Source: JBDRNO01 sp043811005 (lineage in GTDB: Bacteria; Bacteroidota; Bacteroidia; NORP154). From it: a DNA stretch of 19,328 bases. The stretch spans positions 1-19,328 of the forward strand of contig JBDRNO010000261.1 of NCBI GenBank assembly GCA_043811005.1, read 5' to 3'. Positions 1 through 8,601 of the stretch are shown in pieces. Below the pieces are notes generated by a model that was given only the letters and a program-made list of their open reading frames with translations, was not told the DNA's origin and ran no database searches. Both the position numbers and the translations under genes were made by a program. How positions within the stretch are numbered: the stretch's first letter is position 1; each line of letters starts with the position of its first letter.

Positions 1-230
1 GATTATATGTTACTATTTTATTGAAACGTTATACTAGTTTCTGAGCTCTGGGTTCTTGGTTCAGGGTTGTTGATTTTATACTCAGACTCCGTAACCAGTA
101 CATACTACCCAGCCTTCGCAGGCTGAAGCATGCTTTGGCAGGCGAAAGCCAGTACCCAGCAACAGTTTTTTAATAGCAATTATATATCTTATCAAATAAA
201 AAGTAATAAGTGGCAACTTGCGTTAATTAG
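1..230. other. Intergenic region downstream of the flavoprotein gene
   Basis: No coding region is supported here. The stretch lies beyond the stop codon of the minus-strand flavoprotein gene. It holds a compound palindrome (110-150, listed separately). On the minus strand around 35-70 there is also a degenerate run of GAACC-like heptamers, a low-complexity tract. No convincing intrinsic terminator for the flavoprotein gene was seen. Confidence 0.5.
110..150. repeat. Compound REP-like palindrome
   Basis: CAGCCT (110-115) and AGGCTG (120-125) form a perfect 6-bp hairpin around TCGC. They are followed at once by the perfect palindrome AAGCATGCTT (126-135). Around the same centre (130|131) the outer bases pair again imperfectly out to 112 and 149 (TTCGC with GCGAA). 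The element can therefore fold as a small hairpin or as one long interrupted cruciform. Its size and intergenic position fit a REP/BIME-like element, and a REP-associated transposase lies near the other end of the window. Whether the two are related is unknown. Confidence 0.5.
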
Positions 231-1475
231 CTACCGGTTTTTCGTACACGAATTACCCGCCAGCCACCCGGTAGAATATGCAATCTGCAGATTATAACCA
301 CCCGTTTCACCATCCAGGTTTATCATTTCACCGGCAAAATAAAGCCCTGAAACCAGTTTCGATTCCATTGTTTTAGAAGATATTTCATTCGTGGAGACAC
401 CACCGGCTGTAATGACAGCTTCTTTGAAAGAGCGATGACCGGTGATCCTGAAACGCATGTTTTTAAGGAGATACCGGATCTGTTTCCGTTCTTTTGATGA
501 AATCTGGTGGCATTCTTTTTCAGGATCAAGCTCTAAAAGATCTATGAAAACAGGAATCATGGACGCCGGTAACAAGGAGCGGAAAACATTGCTGATCTTT
601 TTCTTGCCGTGTTCATCCAGTTCGCGAAGCAAACGCTTATCAAGTTTTTGCTCATCAAGGGCAGGTTTCAGGTCAACGGTGATCTCCACTTTATTTTTCT
701 TATGCAATTCATCAACAACAATCCTGCTTAAGGTCAGGATAATGGGACCGGATAGTCCGAAGTGAGTAAAGAGCATCTCGCCAAAGCCTTCAGCCCTTTT
801 CTTGTCATTTACCCATACTACTGCCTTTACATTTTTCAGGCTAAGACCCTGTAGTTTTTGTGCCACGTCACCTTCGGTTTCCAGGGGCACAAGTGATGGC
901 CTGACCTTTTCTATTGAATGTCCTGCCAGTCTTGCCAGTTCATAACCTTCTCCATTTGAGCCGGTAGAGGGATAGGAGCAGCCACCTGTTGCGAGGATGG
1001 CATTCCCTGCCATGAATTTTTGTCCGTTTGCCTGAACGCCTTGTATGGCGCTGTTTTCAACGATCAGTTTCTCAACCCGGTAGCCACAACGTATCTCTGC
1101 TTTCAATTTATTGACCCATTTTAACAGTGCCAGTAACACATCCGCTGATCTATTACTGGCAGGAAAGTAGCGTCCACCCCGTTCTAAGGTTGAATCTACA
1201 CCGTATGTATGAAGCAGGTCAATGATGTCTTTCGAAAAGAATTGTGAGAAGGCATTTCGCAGAAAGCGTCCGTTGGGGTATATATGTGTGATGAAGTCGC
1301 CAATAGCTGCATCGTTTGTGATGTTGCACCGACCTTTTCCCGTGATCAGCAGTTTGCGTCCTTCCTGCTGCATTTTTTCCAGTATCAGTACATTACCGCC
1401 CAACTCTGCTGCTCTGCCTGCTGCCAATAAACCGGCAGGGCCGGCTCCTACCACTATAACATCGAAATTACTCAT
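231..1475 (-). CDS. HI0933/YhiN-family NAD(P)/FAD-dependent oxidoreductase
   Basis: This 414-aa cytoplasmic flavoprotein starts with a dinucleotide-binding Rossmann loop (VGAGPAGLLAAG, about residues 9-20). The family signature GKGRCNITN follows at about 46-54. The C-terminus carries the second FAD contact, GLYFAGEMINLDGETGGYN, at about 380-398. These three elements and the length match the HI0933-like family (YhiN; often labelled aminoacetone oxidase family), whose physiological substrate is poorly defined, so no reaction is assigned. The ATG start overlaps the last 8 bases of the upstream Fic gene (shared ATGAGTAA), which suggests translational coupling and one transcript from the Fic promoter. 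No frameshift or truncation is seen. Confidence 0.9.
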   Translation of the reverse strand: MSNFDVIVVGAGPAGLLAAGRAAELGGNVLILEKMQQEGRKLLITGKGRCNITNDAAIGDFITHIYPNGRFLRNAFSQFFSKDIIDLLHTYGVDSTLERGGRYFPASNRSADVLLALLKWVNKLKAEIRCGYRVEKLIVENSAIQGVQANGQKFMAGNAILATGGCSYPSTGSNGEGYELARLAGHSIEKVRPSLVPLETEGDVAQKLQGLSLKNVKAVVWVNDKKRAEGFGEMLFTHFGLSGPIILTLSRIVVDELHKKNKVEITVDLKPALDEQKLDKRLLRELDEHGKKKISNVFRSLLPASMIPVFIDLLELDPEKECHQISSKERKQIRYLLKNMRFRITGHRSFKEAVITAGGVSTNEISSKTMESKLVSGLYFAGEMINLDGETGGYNLQIAYSTGWLAGNSCTKNR

Positions 1476-2568
1476 GATTTAATACATAACTTGTACTTCT
1501 GCCACCACTTGGTTCTTTAAGCAATAATTCCTTAACGATTAAATCCTGAATATCTCTTAGCGCTGTATCCTGTGAGCATTTCGTGATTTTTGCCCATTTT
1601 GAAGTATTCAATTTACCATAGAAGTCGTCCAGCAATTTGTTGATCATTAATTGCTGCCGTTCATTTATAATGGTAGATGCATGCTTTTCCCAAAACTTTG
1701 CTTTAGTCAAAACCTTTGCCAATGTTACGTCTGTTGCTTCCAACGCCCCAATTAAACATTTTAAATACCACTGAAGCCAATCTGTAACATCCATTGATCC
1801 TTTTTGGGTTTTCTCCAAAATGTCGTAATACGCTTTCTTCTGACGTTCTATCTGTGCTGACATACTATAAAAACGCTGATTGGTCTTATCTGCTCTGGCA
1901 AGCTGCATATCTGCAATTGCCCTGGCAATTCTCCCGTTACCATCATCAAATGGATGAATTGTTATATACCATAAATGTGCAAGCCCTGATTTAATTACGG
2001 GCTCAACATCTTTTTCACTATTGAACCAGTTTATAAAACGACTCATTTCATCATCCACCAATTCAGCAGGCGGTGCCTGATAATATACCTTTTCCTTTCC
2101 CATAGTGCCTGAAACTACTTTCATAGGACCGGTTTCATCTTTCCGCCAATCAGCTACGGTAACTTTATACATTCCACTTCTTCCTGTTGTAAACAGTGCA
2201 GCATGCCAGTTACATAATCTCTCTTTTGTCAATGGTTGATCATATTTTTGAGTTGCATCCAACATCATTTCTACTACACCTTCTACATTACGATCGGATG
2301 AAATTAATCCGGATATATCCATACCAAGCCGTCTGGCAATGGATGAACGCACCTGGTCAGTGTCCAGGTTTTCGCCTTCAATCCTGGTTGATTTGATTAC
2401 ATCAATTGTCAGGGTTTCAAGCATAGCTTCTTCCCTTAAGGAAAAACCTATTGCCTCCATTTTGCCTATTAGTTTTCCTTGTAAATTCCTAACCTCACCC
2501 AAAGGAATTAGTAATGATTTATCGTCCCAGATAAGGTCAGGCCAAGCTGAGTTCTGATGTATGTACAT
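1468..2568 (-). CDS. Fic-family adenylyltransferase with DUF4172 and C-terminal winged helix
   Basis: The protein is 366 aa from the ATG at 2566-2568. The reading frame extends to 2595, but the GGAG ribosome-binding sequence and the -7 promoter box (2593-2600) place the start at 2568. Domains in order: a DUF4172-like N-terminus; an inhibitory helix with the [S/T]xxxE[G/N] motif (STRIEG, S60 to E64-G65); the Fic core with the complete catalytic loop HPFDDGNGRIAR (His about 205); and a C-terminal helix-turn-helix (about 310-360, TALRDIQDL then GGRSTSY). Fic enzymes transfer AMP from ATP to protein hydroxyls, and this one looks catalytically intact and self-inhibited. The winged helix suggests DNA binding. 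The repeats over its promoter (2571-2669) are candidate sites for autoregulation. The target protein is unknown. It overlaps the flavoprotein gene downstream. Confidence 0.92.
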   Translation of the reverse strand: MYIHQNSAWPDLIWDDKSLLIPLGEVRNLQGKLIGKMEAIGFSLREEAMLETLTIDVIKSTRIEGENLDTDQVRSSIARRLGMDISGLISSDRNVEGVVEMMLDATQKYDQPLTKERLCNWHAALFTTGRSGMYKVTVADWRKDETGPMKVVSGTMGKEKVYYQAPPAELVDDEMSRFINWFNSEKDVEPVIKSGLAHLWYITIHPFDDGNGRIARAIADMQLARADKTNQRFYSMSAQIERQKKAYYDILEKTQKGSMDVTDWLQWYLKCLIGALEATDVTLAKVLTKAKFWEKHASTIINERQQLMINKLLDDFYGKLNTSKWAKITKCSQDTALRDIQDLIVKELLLKEPSGGRSTSYVLNHE

Positions 2569-2570
2569 AG

Positions 2571-2669
2571 CTATTCTCCGCAAATTATACGGCAAATATA
2601 CATGTTATTCTTCGCAGAACAAATTATTCTCCGCAAAAAGTGCAGAGATAAACGAGATTATTCTCCGCA
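2571..2669. repeat. Four direct copies of TGCGGAGAAT: putative operator array
   Basis: On the plus strand the motif reads ATTCTCCGCA. Copies begin at 2573, 2607 (one mismatch, ATTCTTCGCA), 2626 and 2660. Start-to-start spacings are 34, 19 and 34 bp, a symmetric arrangement. Relative to the promoter, the copies sit upstream, immediately before the -33 box, inside the -33/-7 spacer, and over the ribosome-binding site. This placement suggests repression, most simply by the winged helix of the Fic protein itself (inference). Confidence 0.7.
2593..2623 (-). promoter_or_regulatory. Bacteroidota-type promoter of the Fic gene
   Basis: Minus-strand TTTG (2623-2620), a 19-bp spacer and TATATTTG (2600-2593) match the Bacteroidota -33/-7 consensus TTTG-N19-TAnnTTTG. 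Transcription would begin near 2586. That leaves a leader of about 20 nt with GGAG 8 nt before the ATG at 2568. The promoter also argues against the longer 2595 start, which would fall inside the -7 box. Confidence 0.7.
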
Positions 2670-2682
2670 CCGTGTAGTATGT

Positions 2683-4389
2683 TTATCGTCTTCTTTTTTC
2701 TCTGTGAAAATCCTGTTTTGACATATTGCGATTACCTTTGAACTTTTTCTTAAACGAAAATTCCTTCTGGCGCTTATTTCCAACATCGTCTCTGTTTACA
2801 CGAATGCTACGGCCTTCAATTTCAATTCCCTTGAAACTTTCGTTTAGTCCCTTGTCGTATGCATTGTCCACATCGAAATAGGCACAGTTTTTATTCAACG
2901 CCAACTGCCCGAAAAACTTACGTTCTATGCCCGAAATGTCTGACAAAAAATGAATAAGATCAGCTTTCGTCATCCCATCAATCGTTCCTATGTTAACAAA
3001 GTAACGATGAACATTCTTCTTATCCTGTTTGCAGGACGATTCTCCCTGCGTTTCGTTGAGATTTGTGTCGTCCCCATCCCGATGACTATCGGGATGGATC
3101 ATTAAATGGTTCAGTTGGGTTGTGATCAACCGTTTCAGTATATCTTCCTTGCTTAGATTGGCAAACTTGCCGTGAACGTCATGCAATATTTTTTCAGACT
3201 GATAATCAACACTGGTATTGATGATCAGGTTTGCCCAGTTGTTAATGCGACTGGATCTTAACTCCTCAACGCCCGGTACGTCAATGCGCTCAAACTTGAT
3301 TTGGTTTTTCTTTTCCAGCTCTATGATTCGTTTTCCCTCACGTGGATTGATAAAAGCAAGGGAAATACCTTTCTTTCCAACGCGTCCTGTTCTACCGCTT
3401 CGGTGCGTATAATATTCCAGTTGGTCGGGAAGAGTGTGATGAATCACGTGTGTCAGGTCAATGACATCAATACCCCGCGCAGCAACATCCGTTGCAATGA
3501 GCAATTGCATCGAGCGATTTTTGAATCGCTTCATTACTGCATCCCTTTGTGCTTGTGAAAGTTCCCCATGAAGAGCTTCTACGGCATAACCAAGGTTGCC
3601 AAGCTCATCCGAGATCTTCTGTGTTTCCCACCTGGTACGACAAAACATGACCCCGCGCATGTCCGGTTGCATATCCAGGAATCTTCTAAGTGCCGGTATT
3701 TTATTGGTTGTTTTGGTAGTTACATACTGATGGACAATATCCTTGTTGATCTTTTCCTCTTTATTGATGTATACCTCCAGTGGTGCATCCATGTATTTGT
3801 TGACGATCTTTCGGATCTCAGGAGGCATAGTGGCAGAAAACAGCCATGTCACCCGGTCTTCAAGGGTATGCGACAGGATTATATCAATATCATCTTTAAA
3901 ACCCATGTTGAGCATTTCATCTGCCTCGTCTAACACTACGTATTTGACACTGTCAAGCTTTACCACCTTTCGTTTGATCAGGTCCAGCAAGCGCCCCGGA
4001 GTGGCTACTATGATCTGTGTAGGTTTCTTAAGTGCTCTTATTTGATTAATAATGGGCGCACCACCATAAACCACTTCTATGTTGAGTTTTTTATTGTTTT
4101 TGGAAAAATCAACTAACATTTGAGCTATTTGTTGTCCTAACTCACGCGTTGGAGCCATAATAAGCGCCTGCGTAGCGTAATTATCTATATCGATCAGGTC
4201 AATTAATGGCAGGCCGAATGCAGCTGTTTTTCCTGTTCCTGTTTGTGCAATTCCAATAAAATCCGTTGGATCCTTACCCAATAACATCGGAATGGCTTGT
4301 TCTTGTACAGGAGTTGGGTTTTCGAGACCGAGTTGATCAAGGACTTCAATAATCGATAGTGAGAGTCCCAGTTTGCTGAAGTTATTCAA
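2683..4389 (-). CDS. deaD: DEAD-box ATP-dependent RNA helicase, DeaD/CsdA type with DbpA-like RNA-binding domain
   Basis: This 568-aa helicase has every expected motif in order: a Q motif (F4 onward, PTPVQ at 25-29), motif I AQTGTGKT (48-55), Ia PTRELG (80-85), DEAD (154-157), SAT (185-187) and HRSGRTGR (329-336). A DbpA/CsdA-type RRM follows at about 457-535, then a very basic tail ending KRRR. It would unwind structured RNA in ribosome assembly or cold adaptation. The start is TTG at 4387-4389. No in-frame ATG lies nearby upstream, and the next Met (residue 35) would remove the Q motif. The linker before the RRM contains a palindromic insertion (3074-3097). deaD is a family-level symbol; orthology was not tested. 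Confidence 0.93.
   Translation of the reverse strand: MNNFSKLGLSLSIIEVLDQLGLENPTPVQEQAIPMLLGKDPTDFIGIAQTGTGKTAAFGLPLIDLIDIDNYATQALIMAPTRELGQQIAQMLVDFSKNNKKLNIEVVYGGAPIINQIRALKKPTQIIVATPGRLLDLIKRKVVKLDSVKYVVLDEADEMLNMGFKDDIDIILSHTLEDRVTWLFSATMPPEIRKIVNKYMDAPLEVYINKEEKINKDIVHQYVTTKTTNKIPALRRFLDMQPDMRGVMFCRTRWETQKISDELGNLGYAVEALHGELSQAQRDAVMKRFKNRSMQLLIATDVAARGIDVIDLTHVIHHTLPDQLEYYTHRSGRTGRVGKKGISLAFINPREGKRIIELEKKNQIKFERIDVPGVEELRSSRINNWANLIINTSVDYQSEKILHDVHGKFANLSKEDILKRLITTQLNHLMIHPDSHRDGDDTNLNETQGESSCKQDKKNVHRYFVNIGTIDGMTKADLIHFLSDISGIERKFFGQLALNKNCAYFDVDNAYDKGLNESFKGIEIEGRSIRVNRDDVGNKRQKEFSFKKKFKGNRNMSKQDFHREKRRR
3074..3097. repeat. REP-like perfect palindrome inside the helicase gene
   Basis: CCATCCCGAT (3074-3083) and ATCGGGATGG (3088-3097) are perfect 10-bp inverted arms around the loop GACT. 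The element is read through in frame and encodes roughly HPDSHRDGD (about residues 432-440), in the linker between helicase core and RNA-binding domain. Position and symmetry suggest insertion of a mobile palindrome at a tolerant site. Confidence 0.65.
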
Positions 4390-4411
4390 TATATATTTGT
4401 TAAATGAGCCG

Positions 4412-4419
4412 CAAAGGTA
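4412..4419 (-). promoter_or_regulatory. Candidate -7 box of the helicase gene
   Basis: Minus-strand TACCTTTG fits TAnnTTTG and lies 22 nt before the TTG start, giving a leader of roughly 16 nt. No good TTTG is present at the expected -33 distance, so the call rests on one box. Confidence 0.4.
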
Positions 4420-4434
4420 GGCAAATACACCGGA

Positions 4435-7400
4435 TTAGTTGTGTAATTCAATTATTATCTTTTTGTTGATTACTTCCTTATCGTTTATCAATTGCAGGTT
4501 GTATATACCTGTTGGGATTGCTCTTAGATCAATTTGCTTTTTACAGTTGCCTTTAATATTGTCCAGTGTTTTGGCATATATTGATTCTCCTAAGATGTTG
4601 GTGATGTTTATTTGTATATCCTGCATTTCAGGTATTTTCATTTCTAATGTGAATTCACCTGTGTTGGGATTAGGATATATCTTGAAGTTATTTATGAATT
4701 CAAGGTTTTCAATTCCGGTACAAGCACTAACATTTACATCCTGTTGAGCACTATCGGTGCAACTATTTCCATCAATATAAGAATAGGTGATAGTATGTGT
4801 TCCTGCTCCTGCAACGGAAGGATCAAACTGATTGCCGCTGATGCCCGTACCGGTGAACGTGCCTCCTGCCGGTGTGCCAGTGAGGGTTACTGCTGCATCA
4901 GTTGTACAATAATTTGTGTCTAAACCGATGAAGCTGACTGATGGCAACGCATTTACCAGCATTGAAGTGGTGATCACGCTATCACAACTATTTAAAGTAG
5001 TTAAGCTATCATAATAAGTTCCAGGTGCTGTTTGCCAGGCACCGCCGGCAAATAAGCTATCACCATCACAGATATCCTCTGATAAATTAACATTATATGC
5101 CGGATAAACCGTTATTATATTTATAATTACGCTATCACAGCCATTTAGCATAGAGACCAAAGTATCATTATACGTTGTATCGGATAATGTACCGCTGCTA
5201 TCACATATAATCATTGACAATGTTGTAACATATGATGGATTTATTGTCACATTTTGGGACACACTGTTCGTACAACCACTTGTATCAGTATAAATATAGG
5301 AGATAGTATGTGTTCCTGCTCCTGCAACGGAAGGATCAAACTGGTTGCCGCTGATACCCGTACCACTGAATGTGCCTCCTGCCGGTGTACCTGTGAGGGT
5401 TACTGCTACATCAGTTGTACAATAACCAGTGTCTAAACCACTGAAGCTGACGGATGGCAAAGGATTTACCAGTAATGTAGTGGCGATCACACTGTCGCAA
5501 CTATTTGCAGTAGTTAAAGTATCATAATAAGTACCGGCAGTTTTGCGGTATACTCCAAATATCATTACACTGTCTCCATCACAAATAGTTTCGCTTGATG
5601 TACTGACGGAATAAGATGGATTGACTGTAAGCACTGTCGAGTGAATACTGTCGCAGCCACCAATAGAAGTTAGGCTATCGTAATAAGTGTTTGCAGCCAA
5701 TCTGTAAATCCCATAGATCAGGGCGCTATCGCCATCACAGATAGCAGCAGGTGTGTCGCTGATGCTGTAAGATGGGTTGACAGTTAACACTGTTGAGCGA
5801 ACACTGTCACAGCCATTTATGGCAGTTAAGCTATCATAATAAGTGTTTGCAGCCAATCTGTAAATCCCATAGATCAGGACACTATCGCCATCGCAAATAG
5901 CAGCAGGTGTGTCACTAATGATGTAGGCAGGGATGACCGTAAGCATTGTTGAGTGAATACTATCGCATCCTGCAACAGTAGTTAAGCTATCATTGTACGT
6001 TCCTGCTGCGAATCTGTAAGTTCCGTAAATCAGGGCGCTGTCACCGTCACAGATAGTAATGGCTGAGTCGCTGATGTTGTAGTTTGAACCAACAATGAGG
6101 TTGGTGGATAAGATGCTGTCGCATCCATCAACAGATGTTAAACTGTCGTAATAAGTACCGGCAATACTTCTGTAAGTTCCATAGATCAGGGCGCTGTCGC
6201 CATCACAAATAGAAACAAGCGTGTCGCTGATGTTGTAGTTAAAACTTACTATGAGGTTGGTGGATATGATGCTGTCGCAGCCGTTGGTTGCAATAAGTAT
6301 GTCGTAATATGTGCCTCCGGTGGTTTGGTATGCACCTCCGAGCAGGATGCTGTCGCCATCGCAGATTGTAACAGCTACTGTATCATAGGAAGGGACACAT
6401 TCGGCTTGGTAGATGCTGTTAATTTGGGATGAGTCGAGGGCGCAGTTGTAGATGCGGATGTCGTCTATAATACCGTCAAAGACCTGGTAATAATCAAAAC
6501 TGCATCCGTTTGTTCCTTTCCCTCTTCCTATTATTGAATTGTAGATATAATCACCTGCATTTGAAGTAAGAGGATTTGTATAAATTTTAGAGTCAACAAG
6601 TATGCCGTTTACATATAGAGTCACAGTATTATAATTATCCCATTTCATAACCACATGATACCATTCATAGGTCGTAAAAGAATAAGGTGTAAGCCATGTA
6701 GCGTTGTTTCCGAAGTGTATCTGAAATCCCGAATCATCAAACCTGAACTGAATTATTACATTCGGATTATCAGGGCAACTTTGATAAAATAATTGCTGGG
6801 TGACAGCAATATTTTCATAATATATCCACGCGCTTATTGTTGCACTTTCATTGGCAATCAATAATGGTGCGTTCAGATCTATATAGTCATCCACCCCATC
6901 AAAATAATAAGCGCTACTATCATTACCAAACCTGTCAGTTGTTAATGTAGCGCCATTTACTGTTCCATGGTTAGCATATCCCGATATGTCATCTGCGTTT
7001 CCATTGAGAGGGTAGTCTGCAATTATACATATTCCGCCTGAGCAGGCAGTTCCCGAAATAACTATTAAATCCTTAGATACAACGCTATCACAGCCATTCA
7101 CAGCCGTAAGCGTATCATAATAGGTTCCCGCCAAGGTCCTGTACGAACCGAATATAAAAGCACTATCGCCATCGCAGATGGTTGTATCCGGGGTACCGGT
7201 CAGATAAGCTGTAACAATATTGATAGATTGAGTTGCAGTATCCAGACACCCACTGGTATCAGTATAAGTATAGGTAATAATATGAATACCGGTACCTGCT
7301 ATTCCCGGATCAAAATTACCGGAATCGACTCCTGTTCCCGAATAGGCACCACCAACAGGGCTGCCACCTGTTAATGTAAATGCTGCTGCATTCTCACACA

Positions 7401-8601
7401 CAGCAGATAAAGAAGTGAAGCCTACCGTAGGTTTTGGAGCTACTGATACTATGAAAGGTTCAGACACAAATTCGCTGATACCCGGCCCAAAAAGCATTGG
7501 AGGAAACAATAATGCGGTGCCGTATGATCTGCAGGTATATGTTCCGCTATCGGTTACAGCTATATTCGGGATTACCAGGATCGTGTCTGTTGCCCCGATA
7601 ATGGAATCTGTTCCCTTGAACCATTGGTAGCTTAATGCCGAATCCTGTGAAACAATGTTCAGGGCAACTGAGTCACCTTCACATAAAACGTAGGAAGCAG
7701 GATTCCCAAATGGTTTTTGTTCATCGTAAGAAATTGATGTTAGTAATGGCAAGGTATTTATTATTCTTAATTCCCTGGCATCGGAAAAATCTAATTTATT
7801 ATATCTGCAGGCAAAAACCTTTAATGTTGTGTTAGTTGAGAAGTCCGGTAAACTACTTAATTGATTACTATAACAATAAACATCCTCTAAAACCGTGAAA
7901 CCTGAGAAGTCAGGTAAGCTGGTTATTTGATTTTGATCGCATCCAAGTAACTTTAAAGAATTATCAGGAAGAGAAGGCAAAGTTGTTAATTCATTTCTCC
8001 AGCAATAAAGCCTCTCTAAGTCTGTCATGTCGAGATCCGGTAAGCTGGTTAACAGATTATCATTGCAATATAATCTTTGCAAAGCAAAGTGTGAAGAAAA
8101 ATCGGGTAAAGCTGTAAGTTGATTATATTCACAATATAACCTTTGCAAAGAAAAATTAGGACTTGAAAGGTTAGGCAAGGCGGTTAATTGATTATTATAA
8201 CAAGAGAGTTGTTGTATACCTGTACTTGCTGACAGATCCGGCAAAGAGGTTAATTGGTTGTCATAACAATGCAGCCATTTCAAATTGGTAAAGGCAGACA
8301 GATCAGGTAAAGTGGTCAATAGATTATTATAACAATAGAGCCATTGAACATTAAAAAACCATTCTATTCCGCTTAGATCAGCAATATTTTGACCTGCGCA
8401 AAGAAAAGAGCCGGTTACCGTAGCTGCTGAGTCGGTAATTAAGCTATCCTCCGATATATCCATAAAAGCAGGATAGTTGGTATTAAGAAAATTTCTAAAA
8501 TTAGTGTCCGGTATAAACACTTTTGTCTGGGCAATACCCGGTTTATTGATAAGCATCATTGCACTTACGATAACCGGTATCAGGGTTATTAATTTTTTCA
8601 T
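4435..8601 (-). CDS. Mosaic cell-surface protein with LRR, Ig-like, LamG-like and repeat domains and T9SS type A sorting domain
   Basis: This 1388-aa secreted protein has a signal peptide (first ~24 residues, ending GIAQ) and then about ten short leucine-rich repeats (about 80-285; pattern LYCYNNLLTTLPDLS, period ~21-23). An Ig-like module follows (about 300-390, ending DSGTYTC). Next is a PKD/SprB-like module (SPVGGAYSGTG...FDPGIAGTG), a LamG-like jelly roll (about 530-735), and a series of ~52-aa ICDGDS...GTYYDSLT...GCDS repeats with two more GTPAGGTFSGTG modules between them. The last ~88 residues (KIYPNPNTGEFTLEM ... GIYNLQL) are a T9SS type A sorting domain, so the mature protein is probably exported and attached to the surface. 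An adhesin or matrix role is likely but unproven. It has its own promoter box and is separate from the cytochrome cluster. Confidence 0.9.
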   Translation of the reverse strand: MKKLITLIPVIVSAMMLINKPGIAQTKVFIPDTNFRNFLNTNYPAFMDISEDSLITDSAATVTGSFLCAGQNIADLSGIEWFFNVQWLYCYNNLLTTLPDLSAFTNLKWLHCYDNQLTSLPDLSASTGIQQLSCYNNQLTALPNLSSPNFSLQRLYCEYNQLTALPDFSSHFALQRLYCNDNLLTSLPDLDMTDLERLYCWRNELTTLPSLPDNSLKLLGCDQNQITSLPDFSGFTVLEDVYCYSNQLSSLPDFSTNTTLKVFACRYNKLDFSDARELRIINTLPLLTSISYDEQKPFGNPASYVLCEGDSVALNIVSQDSALSYQWFKGTDSIIGATDTILVIPNIAVTDSGTYTCRSYGTALLFPPMLFGPGISEFVSEPFIVSVAPKPTVGFTSLSAVCENAAAFTLTGGSPVGGAYSGTGVDSGNFDPGIAGTGIHIITYTYTDTSGCLDTATQSINIVTAYLTGTPDTTICDGDSAFIFGSYRTLAGTYYDTLTAVNGCDSVVSKDLIVISGTACSGGICIIADYPLNGNADDISGYANHGTVNGATLTTDRFGNDSSAYYFDGVDDYIDLNAPLLIANESATISAWIYYENIAVTQQLFYQSCPDNPNVIIQFRFDDSGFQIHFGNNATWLTPYSFTTYEWYHVVMKWDNYNTVTLYVNGILVDSKIYTNPLTSNAGDYIYNSIIGRGKGTNGCSFDYYQVFDGIIDDIRIYNCALDSSQINSIYQAECVPSYDTVAVTICDGDSILLGGAYQTTGGTYYDILIATNGCDSIISTNLIVSFNYNISDTLVSICDGDSALIYGTYRSIAGTYYDSLTSVDGCDSILSTNLIVGSNYNISDSAITICDGDSALIYGTYRFAAGTYNDSLTTVAGCDSIHSTMLTVIPAYIISDTPAAICDGDSVLIYGIYRLAANTYYDSLTAINGCDSVRSTVLTVNPSYSISDTPAAICDGDSALIYGIYRLAANTYYDSLTSIGGCDSIHSTVLTVNPSYSVSTSSETICDGDSVMIFGVYRKTAGTYYDTLTTANSCDSVIATTLLVNPLPSVSFSGLDTGYCTTDVAVTLTGTPAGGTFSGTGISGNQFDPSVAGAGTHTISYIYTDTSGCTNSVSQNVTINPSYVTTLSMIICDSSGTLSDTTYNDTLVSMLNGCDSVIINIITVYPAYNVNLSEDICDGDSLFAGGAWQTAPGTYYDSLTTLNSCDSVITTSMLVNALPSVSFIGLDTNYCTTDAAVTLTGTPAGGTFTGTGISGNQFDPSVAGAGTHTITYSYIDGNSCTDSAQQDVNVSACTGIENLEFINNFKIYPNPNTGEFTLEMKIPEMQDIQINITNILGESIYAKTLDNIKGNCKKQIDLRAIPTGIYNLQLINDKEVINKKIIIELHN
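4791..5456 (-). repeat. Pair of near-identical ~150-bp direct repeats in the surface-protein gene
   Basis: The segment from 4791 to about 4943 recurs from 5304 to about 5456, offset by exactly 513 bp (171 codons), with only scattered substitutions. Both copies encode the module GTPAGGTFxGTGISGNQFDP. A third, more diverged copy lies in the N-terminal half, encoding SPVGGAYSGTGVDSGNFDP. The low DNA divergence suggests recent duplication or gene conversion. Confidence 0.8.
5437..6372 (-). repeat. Six tandem 156-bp (52-codon) repeats
   Basis: Six consecutive units have an exact 156-bp period; the ICDGDS-encoding segment recurs every 156 bp. Each encodes ICDGDS, then a YGxYR...GTYYDSLT block and GCDS. 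Two adjacent units, around 5590-5904, are almost identical over long stretches at the DNA level. Isolated diverged units lie outside the array, near 5000-5200 and 7060-7200. Arrays like this change copy number easily by recombination. Confidence 0.85.

Noticed and set aside
2569..2595. Nine-residue N-terminal extension of the Fic protein (start at 2595)
   Set aside because: It would place the start codon inside the -7 promoter box. The ATG at 2568 has GGAG at proper distance and gives the usual MYIHQ-type N-terminus of DUF4172 Fic proteins.
5437..6372. CRISPR array
   Set aside because: The regular spacing comes from 52-codon protein repeats of 156 bp. There are no short palindromic repeats with unique spacers and no cas genes.
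5254..7835. Open frames opposite the surface-protein gene
   Set aside because: They are shadows of a repetitive coding sequence, rich in Cys and Ser from the antisense of the repeats, with no promoter or ribosome-binding site.
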